From Arthrobacter ramosus (GTDB lineage Bacteria; Actinomycetota; Actinomycetes; Actinomycetales; Micrococcaceae), in NCBI RefSeq assembly GCF_039535095.1, contig NZ_BAAAWN010000001.1, positions 5,084,001-5,148,000 of the forward strand: a stretch of DNA of 64,000 nucleotides, written 5' to 3'. A program made the position numbers and the translations under genes. The notes below the pieces were generated by a model. It saw nothing but the letters and a program-made list of their open reading frames with translations, was not told the origin of the DNA and ran no database searches. Each line of letters begins with the position of its first letter. Within the stretch, counting starts at the first letter, position 1. Below, one piece after another: positions 17,040-25,105 of this stretch.

Positions 17040-17706
17040 AACCGCCGTCGGGAGCAAGTCCGAGCAGGCTTATGCGGCCGTGAAGGCCCGCATCGTGGAG
17101 GGCATCTACACGCCGGGTTACCGGCTGGTGCTGGCCAAGATCGCCGAGGACCTGGGTGTGAGCGTGGTTCCGGTCCGGGAGGCGATCCGCCGCCTCGAGG
17201 CCGAAGGGCTCGTGAAGTTCGAGCGCAACGTCGGCGCCACGGTCTCCGGGATCGACCCCACGGAATACCTGTACACGATGCAGACCCTGAGCATCATCGA
17301 GGGAGCGGCGACGGCGTTGTCCGCACCCCTGATCGGCGCCGCGGATATCGCCCGGGCCCGTGCGGTGAACGCCGAGATGCGCGACTGCCTGGAGCATTTC
17401 GATCCGGTCCGCTTCACGGCGCTGAACCAGGATTTCCACAGCGTGCTCTTTGAACATTGCCCCAATCCGCACATCCTGGACCTCGTGCATCGGGGCTGGA
17501 ACCGGCTCGCCTCGATCAGGGCCTCGACGTTCCGCTTCGTCCCCGGCCGTGCGCAGGAATCCGTCAAAGAGCACGAGTCGCTGCTTCAGCTCATTGAAAG
17601 CAACGCCGACCCCGACACCATCGAACAAGCCGCCCGCCGGCACCGCAGCGCCACCCTCGACGCGTACCTCGCACAAAGCAACGCGGGGTCACTTAGCGCC
17701 CATTAA
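17032..17706 (+). CDS. GntR family regulator with FCD domain
   Basis: The GTG at 17032, with AAGGAG about 8 bp upstream, gives 224 residues and overlaps the previous gene by 8 bp. The winged helix is at about residues 8-75 (SEQAYAAVKARIVEGIYTPGYRLV...VPVREAIRRLEAEGLV). The C-terminal all-helical FCD ligand domain has the metal-type ligands in ARAVNAEMRDCLEHFDPVRFTALNQDFHSVLFEH. It is the probable repressor of the hpa genes, with an intermediate as inducer. The last codons (SNAGSLSAH) are coded by the left arm of a palindromic repeat, so the natural C-terminus may have been replaced. Confidence 0.9.
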   Translation: MTETAVGSKSEQAYAAVKARIVEGIYTPGYRLVLAKIAEDLGVSVVPVREAIRRLEAEGLVKFERNVGATVSGIDPTEYLYTMQTLSIIEGAATALSAPLIGAADIARARAVNAEMRDCLEHFDPVRFTALNQDFHSVLFEHCPNPHILDLVHRGWNRLASIRASTFRFVPGRAQESVKEHESLLQLIESNADPDTIEQAARRHRSATLDAYLAQSNAGSLSAH

Positions 17707-17742
17707 GCGGCCCAACATGGGCCGTAAGTGACCCCGCGTTGC
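17678..17742. repeat. 65-bp palindromic repeat overlapping the GntR gene end
   Basis: GCAACGCGGGGTCACTTA (17678-17695) is a perfect 18-bp inverted repeat of 17725-17742. Within the centre, GGCCCA (17709-17714) and TGGGCC (17718-17723) form a second hairpin. The left arm codes the last residues of the regulator and its stop lies in the centre. The structure looks like a miniature palindromic element. Confidence 0.75.
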
Positions 17743-17764
17743 CAAAAGTAAAGGAAGAGAAACA

Positions 17765-19291
17765 ATGACGTTCACCGCACCAGAAACCACCACCCATTAC
17801 GTCCCGAAGGACCTTCCCACCCACATCCAGCACTTCATCAACGGCAAGTTCGTTGACTCCGTCAGCGGCAAGACCTTCGACGTCCTGGACCCGGTCTCCA
17901 ACGGCAACTACGCCACCGCCGCGGCCGGGCAGAAGGAAGACATCGACCTTGCCGTCGCCGCAGCCCGCGAAGCCTTCGTGAACGGCCCGTGGCCGAAGAT
18001 GAAGCCGCGCGAGCGTGCCCGTGTCTTGAACAGGATCGCCGACGCCGTCGAAGCCCAGGAGGAGCGCCTCGCCGAACTCGAAACTTTCGATACCGGCCTG
18101 CCGATCACCCAGGCCAAGGGCCAGGCCCTGCGCGCGGCGGAGAACTTCCGTTTCTTCGCGGACCTGATCGTTGCACAGTTCGACGACGCCATGAAGGTCC
18201 CCGGCGCCCAGATTAACTACGTGAACCGAAAGCCGATCGGCGTCGCGGGCCTGATCACGCCGTGGAACACCCCGTTCATGCTCGAGTCCTGGAAGCTTGC
18301 CCCGGCCCTGGCCGCCGGCAACACCGTGGTCCTCAAGCCGGCCGAATTCACCCCGCTCTCGGCCTCGCTCTGGGCCCAGATCTTCAAGGACGCCGGCCTG
18401 CCCGACGGCGTGTTCAACCTGGTCAACGGGCTCGGCGAGGAAGCCGGCGACGCCCTCGTGAAGCACCCGGACGTGCCGCTGATCTCCTTCACCGGGGAGA
18501 CCACCACGGGCCAGACGATCTTCCGTAACGCCGCAGCCAACCTCAAGGGCCTGTCCATGGAGCTGGGCGGCAAGTCCCCGTGCGTCGTGTTCGCCGACGC
18601 CGACCTGGACGCCGCGATCGATTCGGCCCTGTTCGGGGTCTTCTCCCTCAACGGGGAACGCTGCACCGCCGGCTCCCGGATCCTCGTCGAACGCGCGATC
18701 TATGACGAGTTCTGCGAAAAGTACGCCGCCCGCGCGAAGAACATCGTCGTCGGCGACCCGCACGACCCCAGGACCCAGGTCGGCGCCCTCGTCCACCCCG
18801 AGCACTACGCCAAGGTCGCCTCGTACGTGGAGATCGGCAAGTCCGAAGGCCGGCTGCTGGCTGGCGGCGGACGCCCGGAACACCTGCCCGCAGGGCTCAA
18901 CAACAGCAACTACATCGCTCCGACGGTGTTCGCCGACGTCGCCCCCGACGCGCGGATCTTCCAGGAGGAGATCTTCGGCCCCGTCGTCGCGATCACCCCG
19001 TTCGAGAACGACGACGAAGCGCTCGCCCTCGCGAACAACACCAAATACGGCCTGGCGGCCTACATCTGGACCCAGAACCTGACCCGCGCCCACAACTTCG
19101 CCCAGAACGTCGAAGCCGGCATGGTGTGGCTCAACAGCCATAACGTCCGGGACCTGCGCACGCCGTTCGGCGGCGTCAAGGCTTCCGGCCTGGGCCACGA
19201 AGGCGGCTACCGCTCGATCGATTTCTACACCGACCAGCAGGCCGTGCACATCACCCTCGGCGCTGTTCATACTCCTAAATTCGGCGCCTAA
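17765..19291 (+). CDS. hpaE: 5-carboxymethyl-2-hydroxymuconate semialdehyde dehydrogenase
   Basis: A 508-residue aldehyde dehydrogenase. PWNTP with Asn168, ELGGKSPC with general base Glu266, and GERCTAGSR with nucleophile Cys300 are all present. Length and sequence fit HpaE, which oxidises the semialdehyde made by HpaD with NAD to 5-carboxymethyl-2-hydroxymuconate. Placement next to hpaD, hpaH and hpaI supports this over a general betaine-aldehyde-type dehydrogenase. An AAGGAAG site precedes the ATG. HpaE-type enzymes can also oxidise succinic semialdehyde, the end product of the pathway. Confidence 0.92.
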   Translation: MTFTAPETTTHYVPKDLPTHIQHFINGKFVDSVSGKTFDVLDPVSNGNYATAAAGQKEDIDLAVAAAREAFVNGPWPKMKPRERARVLNRIADAVEAQEERLAELETFDTGLPITQAKGQALRAAENFRFFADLIVAQFDDAMKVPGAQINYVNRKPIGVAGLITPWNTPFMLESWKLAPALAAGNTVVLKPAEFTPLSASLWAQIFKDAGLPDGVFNLVNGLGEEAGDALVKHPDVPLISFTGETTTGQTIFRNAAANLKGLSMELGGKSPCVVFADADLDAAIDSALFGVFSLNGERCTAGSRILVERAIYDEFCEKYAARAKNIVVGDPHDPRTQVGALVHPEHYAKVASYVEIGKSEGRLLAGGGRPEHLPAGLNNSNYIAPTVFADVAPDARIFQEEIFGPVVAITPFENDDEALALANNTKYGLAAYIWTQNLTRAHNFAQNVEAGMVWLNSHNVRDLRTPFGGVKASGLGHEGGYRSIDFYTDQQAVHITLGAVHTPKFGA

Positions 19292-19357
19292 CCCAACTAA
19301 CTCGCACTTGTTGTCGTTATGAGGCTCCAAAACGACACTTACTGCGAGTCAGTTGGG
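19292..19357. repeat. 66-bp imperfect palindromic repeat between hpaE and hpaD
   Basis: Two 27-nt arms (19292-19318 and 19331-19357) match as inverted repeats at 22 of 27 positions, including CCCAACT/AGTTGGG, CTCGCA/TGCGAG and TGTCGTT/AACGACA. They flank a 12-nt loop. It begins right at the hpaE stop codon and lies 45 bp before hpaD. It looks like a dispersed extragenic palindrome and would fold as a strong hairpin in the operon mRNA. Confidence 0.75.
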
Positions 19358-19402
19358 TGGCACTTTCAACAAAGACCCCCCTTTCAAAGAAGAGAGAACC
19401 CC

Positions 19403-20491
19403 ATGACCAACTTCGTCCCCACTCCCACCGTCCCGGCGCCGGATATCGTCCGCTGCGCCTACCTCGAACTCGTCGTCACGGACCTTGCGAAATCCCGTGA
19501 GTTCTACGTGGATCTCCTGGGCCTGCACGTGACCGAGGAAGACGAGGACACCATCTACTTGCGCTCCTTTGAGGAGTTCATCCACCACAACCTGGTCCTG
19601 CGCAAGGGACCCGTCGCCGCGGCCGCCGCCTTCGCGTACCGGGTGAAGTCCCCCGCCGAAGTGGACGCCGCCGAGGCCTACTACCGGGAGCTCGGCTGCC
19701 GGGTGGAGCGCCGCAAGGACGGCTTCACCAAGGGCGTTGGCGACTCCGTCCGGGTCGAGGACCCGCTGGGCTTCCCCTACGAGTTCTTCTACGACGTGGA
19801 GCACGTCGAACGCCTGACCCAGCGCTACGACCTCTATTCCGCCGGCGAACTGGTCCGCCTGGACCACTTCAACCAGGTCACCCCCGACGTCCCCCGGGGC
19901 CGGGCGTACCTTGAGGACCTGGGCTTCAGGGTCTCGGAGGACATCAAGGATTCCGACGGCGTCACCTACGCCGCGTGGATGCACCGCAAGCAGACCGTGC
20001 ACGACACCGCCCTGACCGGCGGCAACGGACCGCGCCTGCATCACATCGCGTTCTCCACGCACGAGAAGCACAACATCATCCAGATCTGCGACAAGATGGG
20101 CGCCCTGCGCATCAGCGACCGGATCGAACGCGGCCCCGGCCGGCACGGCGTCTCCAACGCCTTCTACCTCTACATCCTGGACCCGGACGGGCACCGCATC
20201 GAGATCTACACCCAGGACTACTACACGGGTGACCCGGACAACCCCACCGTCACCTGGGACGTGCACGACAACCAGCGCCGCGACTGGTGGGGCAATCCCG
20301 TCGTCCCGTCCTGGTACACCGAGGCCTCCCTCGTCCTGGACCTGGACGGCAACCCGCAGCCCGTCATCATCCGTGAGGAAAAGAGCGAAATGGCGGTCAC
20401 CGTCGGTGCCGACGGCTTCTCCTACACGCGCCAGCCCGACGGCGGCCCCGCCGGAGAAAAGATGGGATTCAAGGTCGGCTCGCAGCTCTAG
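19403..20491 (+). CDS. hpaD: 3,4-dihydroxyphenylacetate 2,3-dioxygenase (extradiol)
   Basis: With the ATG at 19403 the protein has 362 residues and its metal ligands fall at His155 (LDH), His214 (LHH) and Glu267 (RIE). His200 and Tyr257 occupy the second sphere. These are exactly the positions in the Brevibacterium fuscum iron enzyme HPCD and the Arthrobacter globiformis manganese enzyme MndD, which also confirms the start. Two vicinal-oxygen-chelate modules are visible, at about 14-140 and 150-290. It cleaves homoprotocatechuate to 5-carboxymethyl-2-hydroxymuconate semialdehyde. Sequence alone does not tell iron from manganese. It follows a palindromic repeat. Confidence 0.96.
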   Translation: MTNFVPTPTVPAPDIVRCAYLELVVTDLAKSREFYVDLLGLHVTEEDEDTIYLRSFEEFIHHNLVLRKGPVAAAAAFAYRVKSPAEVDAAEAYYRELGCRVERRKDGFTKGVGDSVRVEDPLGFPYEFFYDVEHVERLTQRYDLYSAGELVRLDHFNQVTPDVPRGRAYLEDLGFRVSEDIKDSDGVTYAAWMHRKQTVHDTALTGGNGPRLHHIAFSTHEKHNIIQICDKMGALRISDRIERGPGRHGVSNAFYLYILDPDGHRIEIYTQDYYTGDPDNPTVTWDVHDNQRRDWWGNPVVPSWYTEASLVLDLDGNPQPVIIREEKSEMAVTVGADGFSYTRQPDGGPAGEKMGFKVGSQL

Positions 20492-20544
20492 GCCCACAGC
20501 CCTCAACGTATGCTGACCGCAGGATGGCCGAATGGAGTGTGGAG

Positions 20545-21330
20545 ATGCTTGACCCGAAGACGATAGAAACCATCGCGGACGAACTGCTGGAGGCGGGCCG
20601 GAGCCGGACCCCGGTTCCGCGCCTGACTGCCCGCTACCCGGAGATGACGGTCGAGGATTCCTACGCCGTGCAGCAGTTGTGGCGGCGCCGCAACGAGGAG
20701 GCTGGCCGCACGCTGGTGGGCCGCAAGATCGGGCTGACGTCCAAGGCCATGCAGGACGCCACGGGCATCACGGAACCGGACTATGGCGCCATCTTCGACG
20801 ACATGGTCCTGGAAACCGGCTGCTCCGTGCCGTGGGACCAGTACACCCACCCGCGGGTGGAGGTGGAGCTGGCGTTCGTGCTCAAGAAGGACCTCTCCGG
20901 CCCCGGTTGCACGATCTTCGACGTCCTGAACGCCACCGACTACGTGGTTCCGGCCCTTGAGATCCTGGATTCGCGGATCGAGATGGAGGGCCGGACCATC
21001 GTGGACACCATCTCGGACAACGCGGCCATGGGCGCCATGGTGGTGGGCGGGCGCCCGGTCCGCCCGGACGCCGTCGACCTCCGCTGGGTCTCGGCGATCC
21101 TGTACAAGAACCAGACCGTGGAGGAGACCGGGGTCGCCGCGGGCGTCCTGGACCACCCGGCTAACGGCGTTCATTGGCTCGTTAACAAGATCGCCCCGCA
21201 CGGCGACGGACTGAAGGCCGGGGAGATCATCCTCGCCGGCTCGTTCACCCGCCCCATGTGGGTGTACAAAGGCGATACCGTCCACGCCGACTACGGACCC
21301 TTGGGAGTTGTCACATGCCGGTTCGAGTAG
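20545..21330 (+). CDS. hpaH: 2-oxo-hept-4-ene-1,7-dioate hydratase
   Basis: A 261-residue protein of the MhpD/HpaH hydratase family from the ATG at 20545. The in-frame ATG at 20524 would add seven residues and cannot be excluded. Visible family blocks are GRKIGLTSKAMQ, EPDYGAIFDDM, and VEVELAFVLKKDLSGPG, whose acidic residues bind magnesium, and AGEIILAGSFTRPMWV near the C-terminus. It hydrates the dienoate to 4-hydroxy-2-oxoheptane-1,7-dioate, the substrate of the next gene. The 3' end overlaps hpaI by 16 bp. Confidence 0.92.
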   Translation: MLDPKTIETIADELLEAGRSRTPVPRLTARYPEMTVEDSYAVQQLWRRRNEEAGRTLVGRKIGLTSKAMQDATGITEPDYGAIFDDMVLETGCSVPWDQYTHPRVEVELAFVLKKDLSGPGCTIFDVLNATDYVVPALEILDSRIEMEGRTIVDTISDNAAMGAMVVGGRPVRPDAVDLRWVSAILYKNQTVEETGVAAGVLDHPANGVHWLVNKIAPHGDGLKAGEIILAGSFTRPMWVYKGDTVHADYGPLGVVTCRFE

Positions 21331-22151
21331 AACCAGACCGCACGTTCCGCGAAGCCCTGGCCGCAGCGGACCGGCCCCTCGTCGGGATGTGGGTGTGTTC
21401 CGGCAGCCCCCTGATCGCCGAACTGTGCGCCGGGGCCGGGCTGGACTGGCTCCTGATCGACGCCGAGCACAGCCCCAACGGCCTCGAATCCATCCTCGCC
21501 CAGCTCCAGGCCGTCCGCGGCTACCCCGTCCAGGCCGTGGTCCGCCCTCCGGTCAACGACACCGTGCTCCTCAAGCAATACCTGGACCTGGGCGTGCAGG
21601 ACCTGCTCATCCCCATGGTCAACTCCGCCGCGGAAGCCAAGGCCGCAGTCTCGGCCGTCCGCTACCCGCCGCATGGCATGCGGGGCGTCGGCTCGGCCCT
21701 GGCCCGCGCCTCGCGCTGGAACCGCATCCCGGACTACCTCGCCCGCGCCGGAGAAATCATCAGCGTCACGGTTCAGATCGAAACCGAGGCCGCCGTCGCC
21801 GCCGTGGAAGAGATCCTGGCGGTCGACGGCGTCGACGCCATCTTCCTCGGGCCCTCCGACCTCGCGGCGTCCATGGGCCTTCTGGGACAGCAGGAACACC
21901 CGAAGGTGCGCACCGCCGTCGAGCACTGCCTTACTGCGGCGAAGACCGCGGGCAAGCCCGGCGGCGTCAACGCCTTCAACGAGGCCACGGCCCGTGCGTA
22001 TATGGACGCCGGTGCGTCGTTCGTGCTGGTCGGCGCGGATGTCGCGCTCCTCGCCCGCGGCACGGAAGCCCTCGCCGACAGGTTCATCCCAACAGCCCCC
22101 GACGGCGGAGCGCCCGTTGGCGGGACAGGTGACACGCCGTCGAGCTACTGA
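21315..22151 (+). CDS. hpaI: 4-hydroxy-2-oxoheptane-1,7-dioate aldolase
   Basis: A 278-residue class II HpcH/HpaI aldolase from the ATG at 21315. WLLIDAEHSPNG carries catalytic His52, AVVRPP has Arg77, and VQIETEAAV and FLGPSDLAASMG provide the metal-binding Glu and Asp. It splits the C7 substrate into pyruvate and succinic semialdehyde, the last step of homoprotocatechuate breakdown. Overlap with hpaH shows the same operon. It is slightly longer than the Escherichia coli enzyme at the C-terminus (DGGAPVGGTGDTPSSY). Confidence 0.93.
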   Translation: MPVRVEPDRTFREALAAADRPLVGMWVCSGSPLIAELCAGAGLDWLLIDAEHSPNGLESILAQLQAVRGYPVQAVVRPPVNDTVLLKQYLDLGVQDLLIPMVNSAAEAKAAVSAVRYPPHGMRGVGSALARASRWNRIPDYLARAGEIISVTVQIETEAAVAAVEEILAVDGVDAIFLGPSDLAASMGLLGQQEHPKVRTAVEHCLTAAKTAGKPGGVNAFNEATARAYMDAGASFVLVGADVALLARGTEALADRFIPTAPDGGAPVGGTGDTPSSY

Positions 22152-22257
22152 AGTAGGTAGGTAGTCGGTACTCTTCCGGAGGTCCTTGGACAGAGCTACA
22201 TTGGATATCCCCGAGGCCCCTCGGGGGCGGTCGAGGAGGGGGTCGTCCGCAACTTCA

Positions 22258-22695
22258 ATGGAGCATGCCGTGGTCGCGCAACCAGATCTCAATCCTCAAC
22301 AAGCTGCAGCCATCGCCCAACCGCCGGGTGCAAGCCGTTCAGGCACCGTCGAGTACGATCTTCGGGCTGTTTACGTCCCGCAGTCCGGGCTGTTTCTGGA
22401 TGATGAGGGGCGCGAATTCTTCGTCACTGCCGTGGAATTCTGGGAGCACGCGACGGTAGTCAGTCTGTGCTGGAAACGCAGGCCCATGGCAGGGCAGGGA
22501 AGTCCGCCCTTGGTTGCCACGGATGAGCACGACCGGGTGCTGGGCGTGAAGCGCATCTGGAACGTTGGCGCGCGATCGATCCAACATTTTGAACCGATTT
22601 CAACGTCAGCCCGCGCATTGACAGTGCTCATCGCCAGGAAAACAGGAACACAGGAACTGTTTAGCTGCAGGACGCCTCCGGCAAAGAAGGAGTGA
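22258..22695 (+). CDS. Hypothetical protein
   Basis: A 145-residue protein from ATG 22258; a TTG at 22186 would add 24 residues. I do not recognise the family. The first 30 residues are Ala/Gln/Pro rich. Then a compact, apparently beta-rich part follows (YDLRAVYVPQSGLFLDDEGREFFVTAVEFWEHATVVSLCWKRR, DRVLGVKRIWNVGARSIQHFEP). Codon use is weaker in GC3 than its neighbours but still coding-like. No signal or membrane segment. It sits between the hpa operon and the next regulon with no clear link to either. Confidence 0.55.
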   Translation: MEHAVVAQPDLNPQQAAAIAQPPGASRSGTVEYDLRAVYVPQSGLFLDDEGREFFVTAVEFWEHATVVSLCWKRRPMAGQGSPPLVATDEHDRVLGVKRIWNVGARSIQHFEPISTSARALTVLIARKTGTQELFSCRTPPAKKE

Positions 22696-22706
22696 GGACG
22701 CGAGGA

Positions 22707-22847
22707 TTAGGCGGGCCGTCGGATTCGGCGGGTGGCCTTGCGGATGTGGTCCGGCGTGAGGCCGGTCAGCGATGCAAGTTCGATGTCGTCGCACACCCTG
22801 CTGCCTGCGCGCTCCTCCGCGGAAATACCAATACCGCGTGAACCCAT
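22707..22847 (-). pseudogene. Possible fragment of a DNA-binding protein
   Basis: This short minus-strand frame codes for 46 residues ending DDIELASLTGLTPDHIRKATRRIRR, which looks like the recognition part of a helix-turn-helix. Upstream in the same frame the sequence loses coding character and runs into the regulatory region of the aminotransferase gene. It may be a gene remnant or a chance frame. Confidence 0.25.
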
Positions 22848-22928
22848 ACGGAAAGTGCATGGAAGATTCCCATATGTGTTTGAAATTTCCCTAAACGACA
22901 ACAGAGCCCCCATATGGATCAGGCGGTC

Positions 22929-22943
22929 ATAAGGGTCTCTTAT
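22929..22943 (+). promoter_or_regulatory. Nac-like LysR box upstream of the aminotransferase
   Basis: ATAAGGGTCTCTTAT fits ATA-N9-TAT, the known consensus for the LysR regulator Nac. It ends 104 bp before the ATG at 23048. Two more copies of ATAAGG-N6-TAT lie at 25440 and 26436, near the other transcription units of this locus, where a Nac-like gene is present. A separate 7-bp inverted repeat, GGATTCG/CGAATCC (23003-23021), is nearer the start. Confidence 0.55.
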
Positions 22944-23047
22944 TGATCCACGCACATTAGGTCTTATCCACGGCGCCCGGCAGTGCCTAGTCTCGAAATT
23001 GGGGATTCGACACCCGAATCCTGAGTTTCACGATTCTGGAGAAGACA

Positions 23048-24256
23048 ATGTCCGAGTACCTGCCGGCGTCGAGGGTCACACGCATCAAGTCCTCAGCGAG
23101 CGTTGCGGCCGCCGCCCGCGTCCGTGAACTACGAGCCGAAGGCATCCCGATCATCGACCTGACCGTCGGCGAGCCGGACTTCGACACCCCCGACCACATC
23201 AAGGCGGCCGCTATCGAGGCGATCAACGCCGGCGAGACCAAATACACCTCGGTGACTGGAACGCCCGAGCTGCAGACCGCCATCCTCCGCCGGATTGAAA
23301 GCCACACCGGCGTGCACTACGCAGCGAACCAGCTGACCATCGGCGGCGGTGCCAAGCAAGTCCTCTACGTTGCGCTCATGGCATCGCTCAACGAGGGCGA
23401 CGAGGTCGTCGTCCCGGCACCGTACTGGGTGTCCTACCCGGACATGGTCCTCGCCAACGACGGCACGCCCGTGATCGTCGCTTGTGGAGAAGACACCGGC
23501 TTCAAGCTCACGCCGGCCGCTCTGAAAGAAGCCATCACTCCCAAGACCAAGTGGCTCATCCTCAACGCTCCGTCCAACCCGACGGGAGCCGTGTACTCAC
23601 GCGAAGAACTGCAGGCGCTGGGTGCCGTCCTTGAGGAATTCCCGCACGTCTACATCCTCACCGACGAGATCTACGACGAAATCCACTTCGGCGACGGCCG
23701 GGTAACGAGCCTCGTCACGGCGGTTCCTTCCCTGCGCGACCGCATCCTGCTGGTCAACGGCGTCTCCAAGGCCTACGCCATGACCGGTTGGCGCCTTGGC
23801 TACGGCGTGGGCCCGGCGCCTTTGATCGCGGCCATGAACAAGCTGCAGTCGCAGACGTCCTCGTGCCCGTCCTCGGTCAGCCAGGCAGCCGCGGCAGCCG
23901 CGCTGAACGGTGACCAGTCGTTCGTCCGGGACAGCGTGGAGGTCTACCGCAAGCGCCGGGACGTCGCCGTCGAAGGCCTCAACGCCATTGACGGACTGTC
24001 CGTCGCCCCGGCCGAGGGTGCCTTCTATGCGTACGTGAACTGCAGCGGCGTCATCGGCAAGACCACTCCGGACGGCACGGTCATCGAAAACGACCAGGAC
24101 TTCACCCTGTACCTCCTCAACGCGGCTGCGGTCGCCGTCATCCAGGGCTCGGCATATGGCCTTGGCCCCTACTTCCGGATCTCCTTCGCCACATCGCTGG
24201 AGACCATCAACGCCGGCGTGGACTCGATCCGCAAGGCAGTCAGCGTCCTCAACTAA
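23048..24256 (+). CDS. PLP-dependent aminotransferase (class I, aspartate aminotransferase-like)
   Basis: A 402-residue fold-type I aminotransferase. SNPTGAVYSREEL, LTDEIYDEIHFG, and the PLP lysine in VNGVSKAYAMTGWRLGYG are present, and the arginine for the substrate carboxylate is in PYFRISFATS. It resembles the aspartate/prephenate aminotransferase (I-gamma) group that acts on dicarboxylic amino acids. The ATG at 23048 follows GGAGAAG. The next gene, 45 bp on, codes for an HMG-type aldolase. The pair could convert a 4-substituted glutamate to its 2-oxo acid and cleave it; this is inferred. Confidence 0.9.
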   Translation: MSEYLPASRVTRIKSSASVAAAARVRELRAEGIPIIDLTVGEPDFDTPDHIKAAAIEAINAGETKYTSVTGTPELQTAILRRIESHTGVHYAANQLTIGGGAKQVLYVALMASLNEGDEVVVPAPYWVSYPDMVLANDGTPVIVACGEDTGFKLTPAALKEAITPKTKWLILNAPSNPTGAVYSREELQALGAVLEEFPHVYILTDEIYDEIHFGDGRVTSLVTAVPSLRDRILLVNGVSKAYAMTGWRLGYGVGPAPLIAAMNKLQSQTSSCPSSVSQAAAAAALNGDQSFVRDSVEVYRKRRDVAVEGLNAIDGLSVAPAEGAFYAYVNCSGVIGKTTPDGTVIENDQDFTLYLLNAAAVAVIQGSAYGLGPYFRISFATSLETINAGVDSIRKAVSVLN

Positions 24257-24301
24257 GCCCTACGGGCACCCCAGAAGCCAGCCAAGAGAAAGATTCAGGA
24301 A

Positions 24302-24976
24302 ATGATCCACGTTAAGACCAAGTTCCAGAGGCCGGACGCCGACGTCGTCAGTCGCCTTGCGGCGTTTTCCTCCGCTACCATCCACGAAGCACAGGGACGC
24401 CGCGGCGCACTGAGCTCGAAGATCAAGCCGATCGACCGCTCCATGTCGTTCTGCGGCCCGGCCGTGACCGTGGCTTGCGCCCCGCAGGACAACCTCATGC
24501 TGCAGGTAGCCATCCACTACGCCCAGGCAGGCGACGTGGTCCTGGTCGGTGCGCAGGAATTTTCCGACGCCGGAACCTTCGGCGACGTCTTGGGCAATGC
24601 CATGAAAGCCAAGGGCATTGCAGCGATGGTGACGGATTCGGGCGTGCGGGACACCCAGGACCTCATCGAACTGGGCCTCCCGGTGTTCTCGGGCAGCGTC
24701 TGTATCAAGGGCACGGTCAAGGAAACCCTTGGGCCGATCAACCACCCGCTCGTCTTCGGCGATGAGATCATCTACCCCGGCGACATCCTGCGCGGTGACG
24801 CTGATGGCGTCGTGGTAGTGCGCCGTGAGGAAGCCGAGGAGGTCATTGCCCTCTCCCAGGCCCGGGACGACGCCGAACGCGAGCTCATCAAGGCCTACCA
24901 CGCGGGAGGCACCACCATCGAGTTGTGCGGGCTGACGGAGAAGCTGAAGGCCAAGGGGCTTCTGGTCGAAGACTAA
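24302..24976 (+). CDS. RraA-family 4-hydroxy-4-methyl-2-oxoglutarate / 4-carboxy-4-hydroxy-2-oxoadipate aldolase
   Basis: A 224-residue protein with the length and motifs of class II pyruvate aldolases of the LigK/ProA group: FSSATIHEAQGRRG, GDVVLVGAQEFSDAGTFGDVLGNAMKAKGIAAMVTDSGVRD (Arg116 binds pyruvate; Asp117 helps bind the metal). These enzymes cleave 4-hydroxy-2-oxo dicarboxylates to pyruvate plus another oxo acid and also decarboxylate oxaloacetate. No protocatechuate 4,5-cleavage genes are nearby, so a different source of substrate is likely. The upstream aminotransferase is a natural candidate. Strong hairpins follow the gene. Confidence 0.88.
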   Translation: MIHVKTKFQRPDADVVSRLAAFSSATIHEAQGRRGALSSKIKPIDRSMSFCGPAVTVACAPQDNLMLQVAIHYAQAGDVVLVGAQEFSDAGTFGDVLGNAMKAKGIAAMVTDSGVRDTQDLIELGLPVFSGSVCIKGTVKETLGPINHPLVFGDEIIYPGDILRGDADGVVVVRREEAEEVIALSQARDDAERELIKAYHAGGTTIELCGLTEKLKAKGLLVED

Positions 24977-24988
24977 TTGTCTCGCTGG

Positions 24989-25048
24989 GGCCGGTCACCG
25001 AATGCGGTGGCCGGCCTTTTGCGCGCCCGTTTCCGGGCGCGCAAAAGG
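24989..25048 (+). terminator. Overlapping double terminator after the aldolase gene
   Basis: The first hairpin pairs GGCCGGTCACC (24990-25000) with GGTGGCCGGCC (25006-25016) with one G-T pair and ends in TTTT. The second pairs CCTTTTGCGCGCCCG (25015-25029) perfectly with 25034-25048 around a 4-nt loop. The two share bases 25015-25016, so both can barely form at once. The second has A and T runs on both sides, as expected for termination on both strands between convergent genes. Confidence 0.75.
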
Positions 25049-25105
25049 CGCCTTGCCGGGGGCAGGGCGCCTTGAGTCGTGCGAGGGGTTTGAGGAAACC
25101 CCGAG

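Noticed and set aside
15498..17057. 519-codon minus-strand open frame
   Set aside because: Antisense to the FAH-RraA fusion; no motifs and no ribosome site.
17693..19330. 545-codon minus-strand open frame
   Set aside because: It is fully antisense to hpaE, whose motifs and catalytic residues are unambiguous. Long antisense frames arise from high GC3 codons; its protein is Gly/Val/Asp/Arg-rich without motifs.
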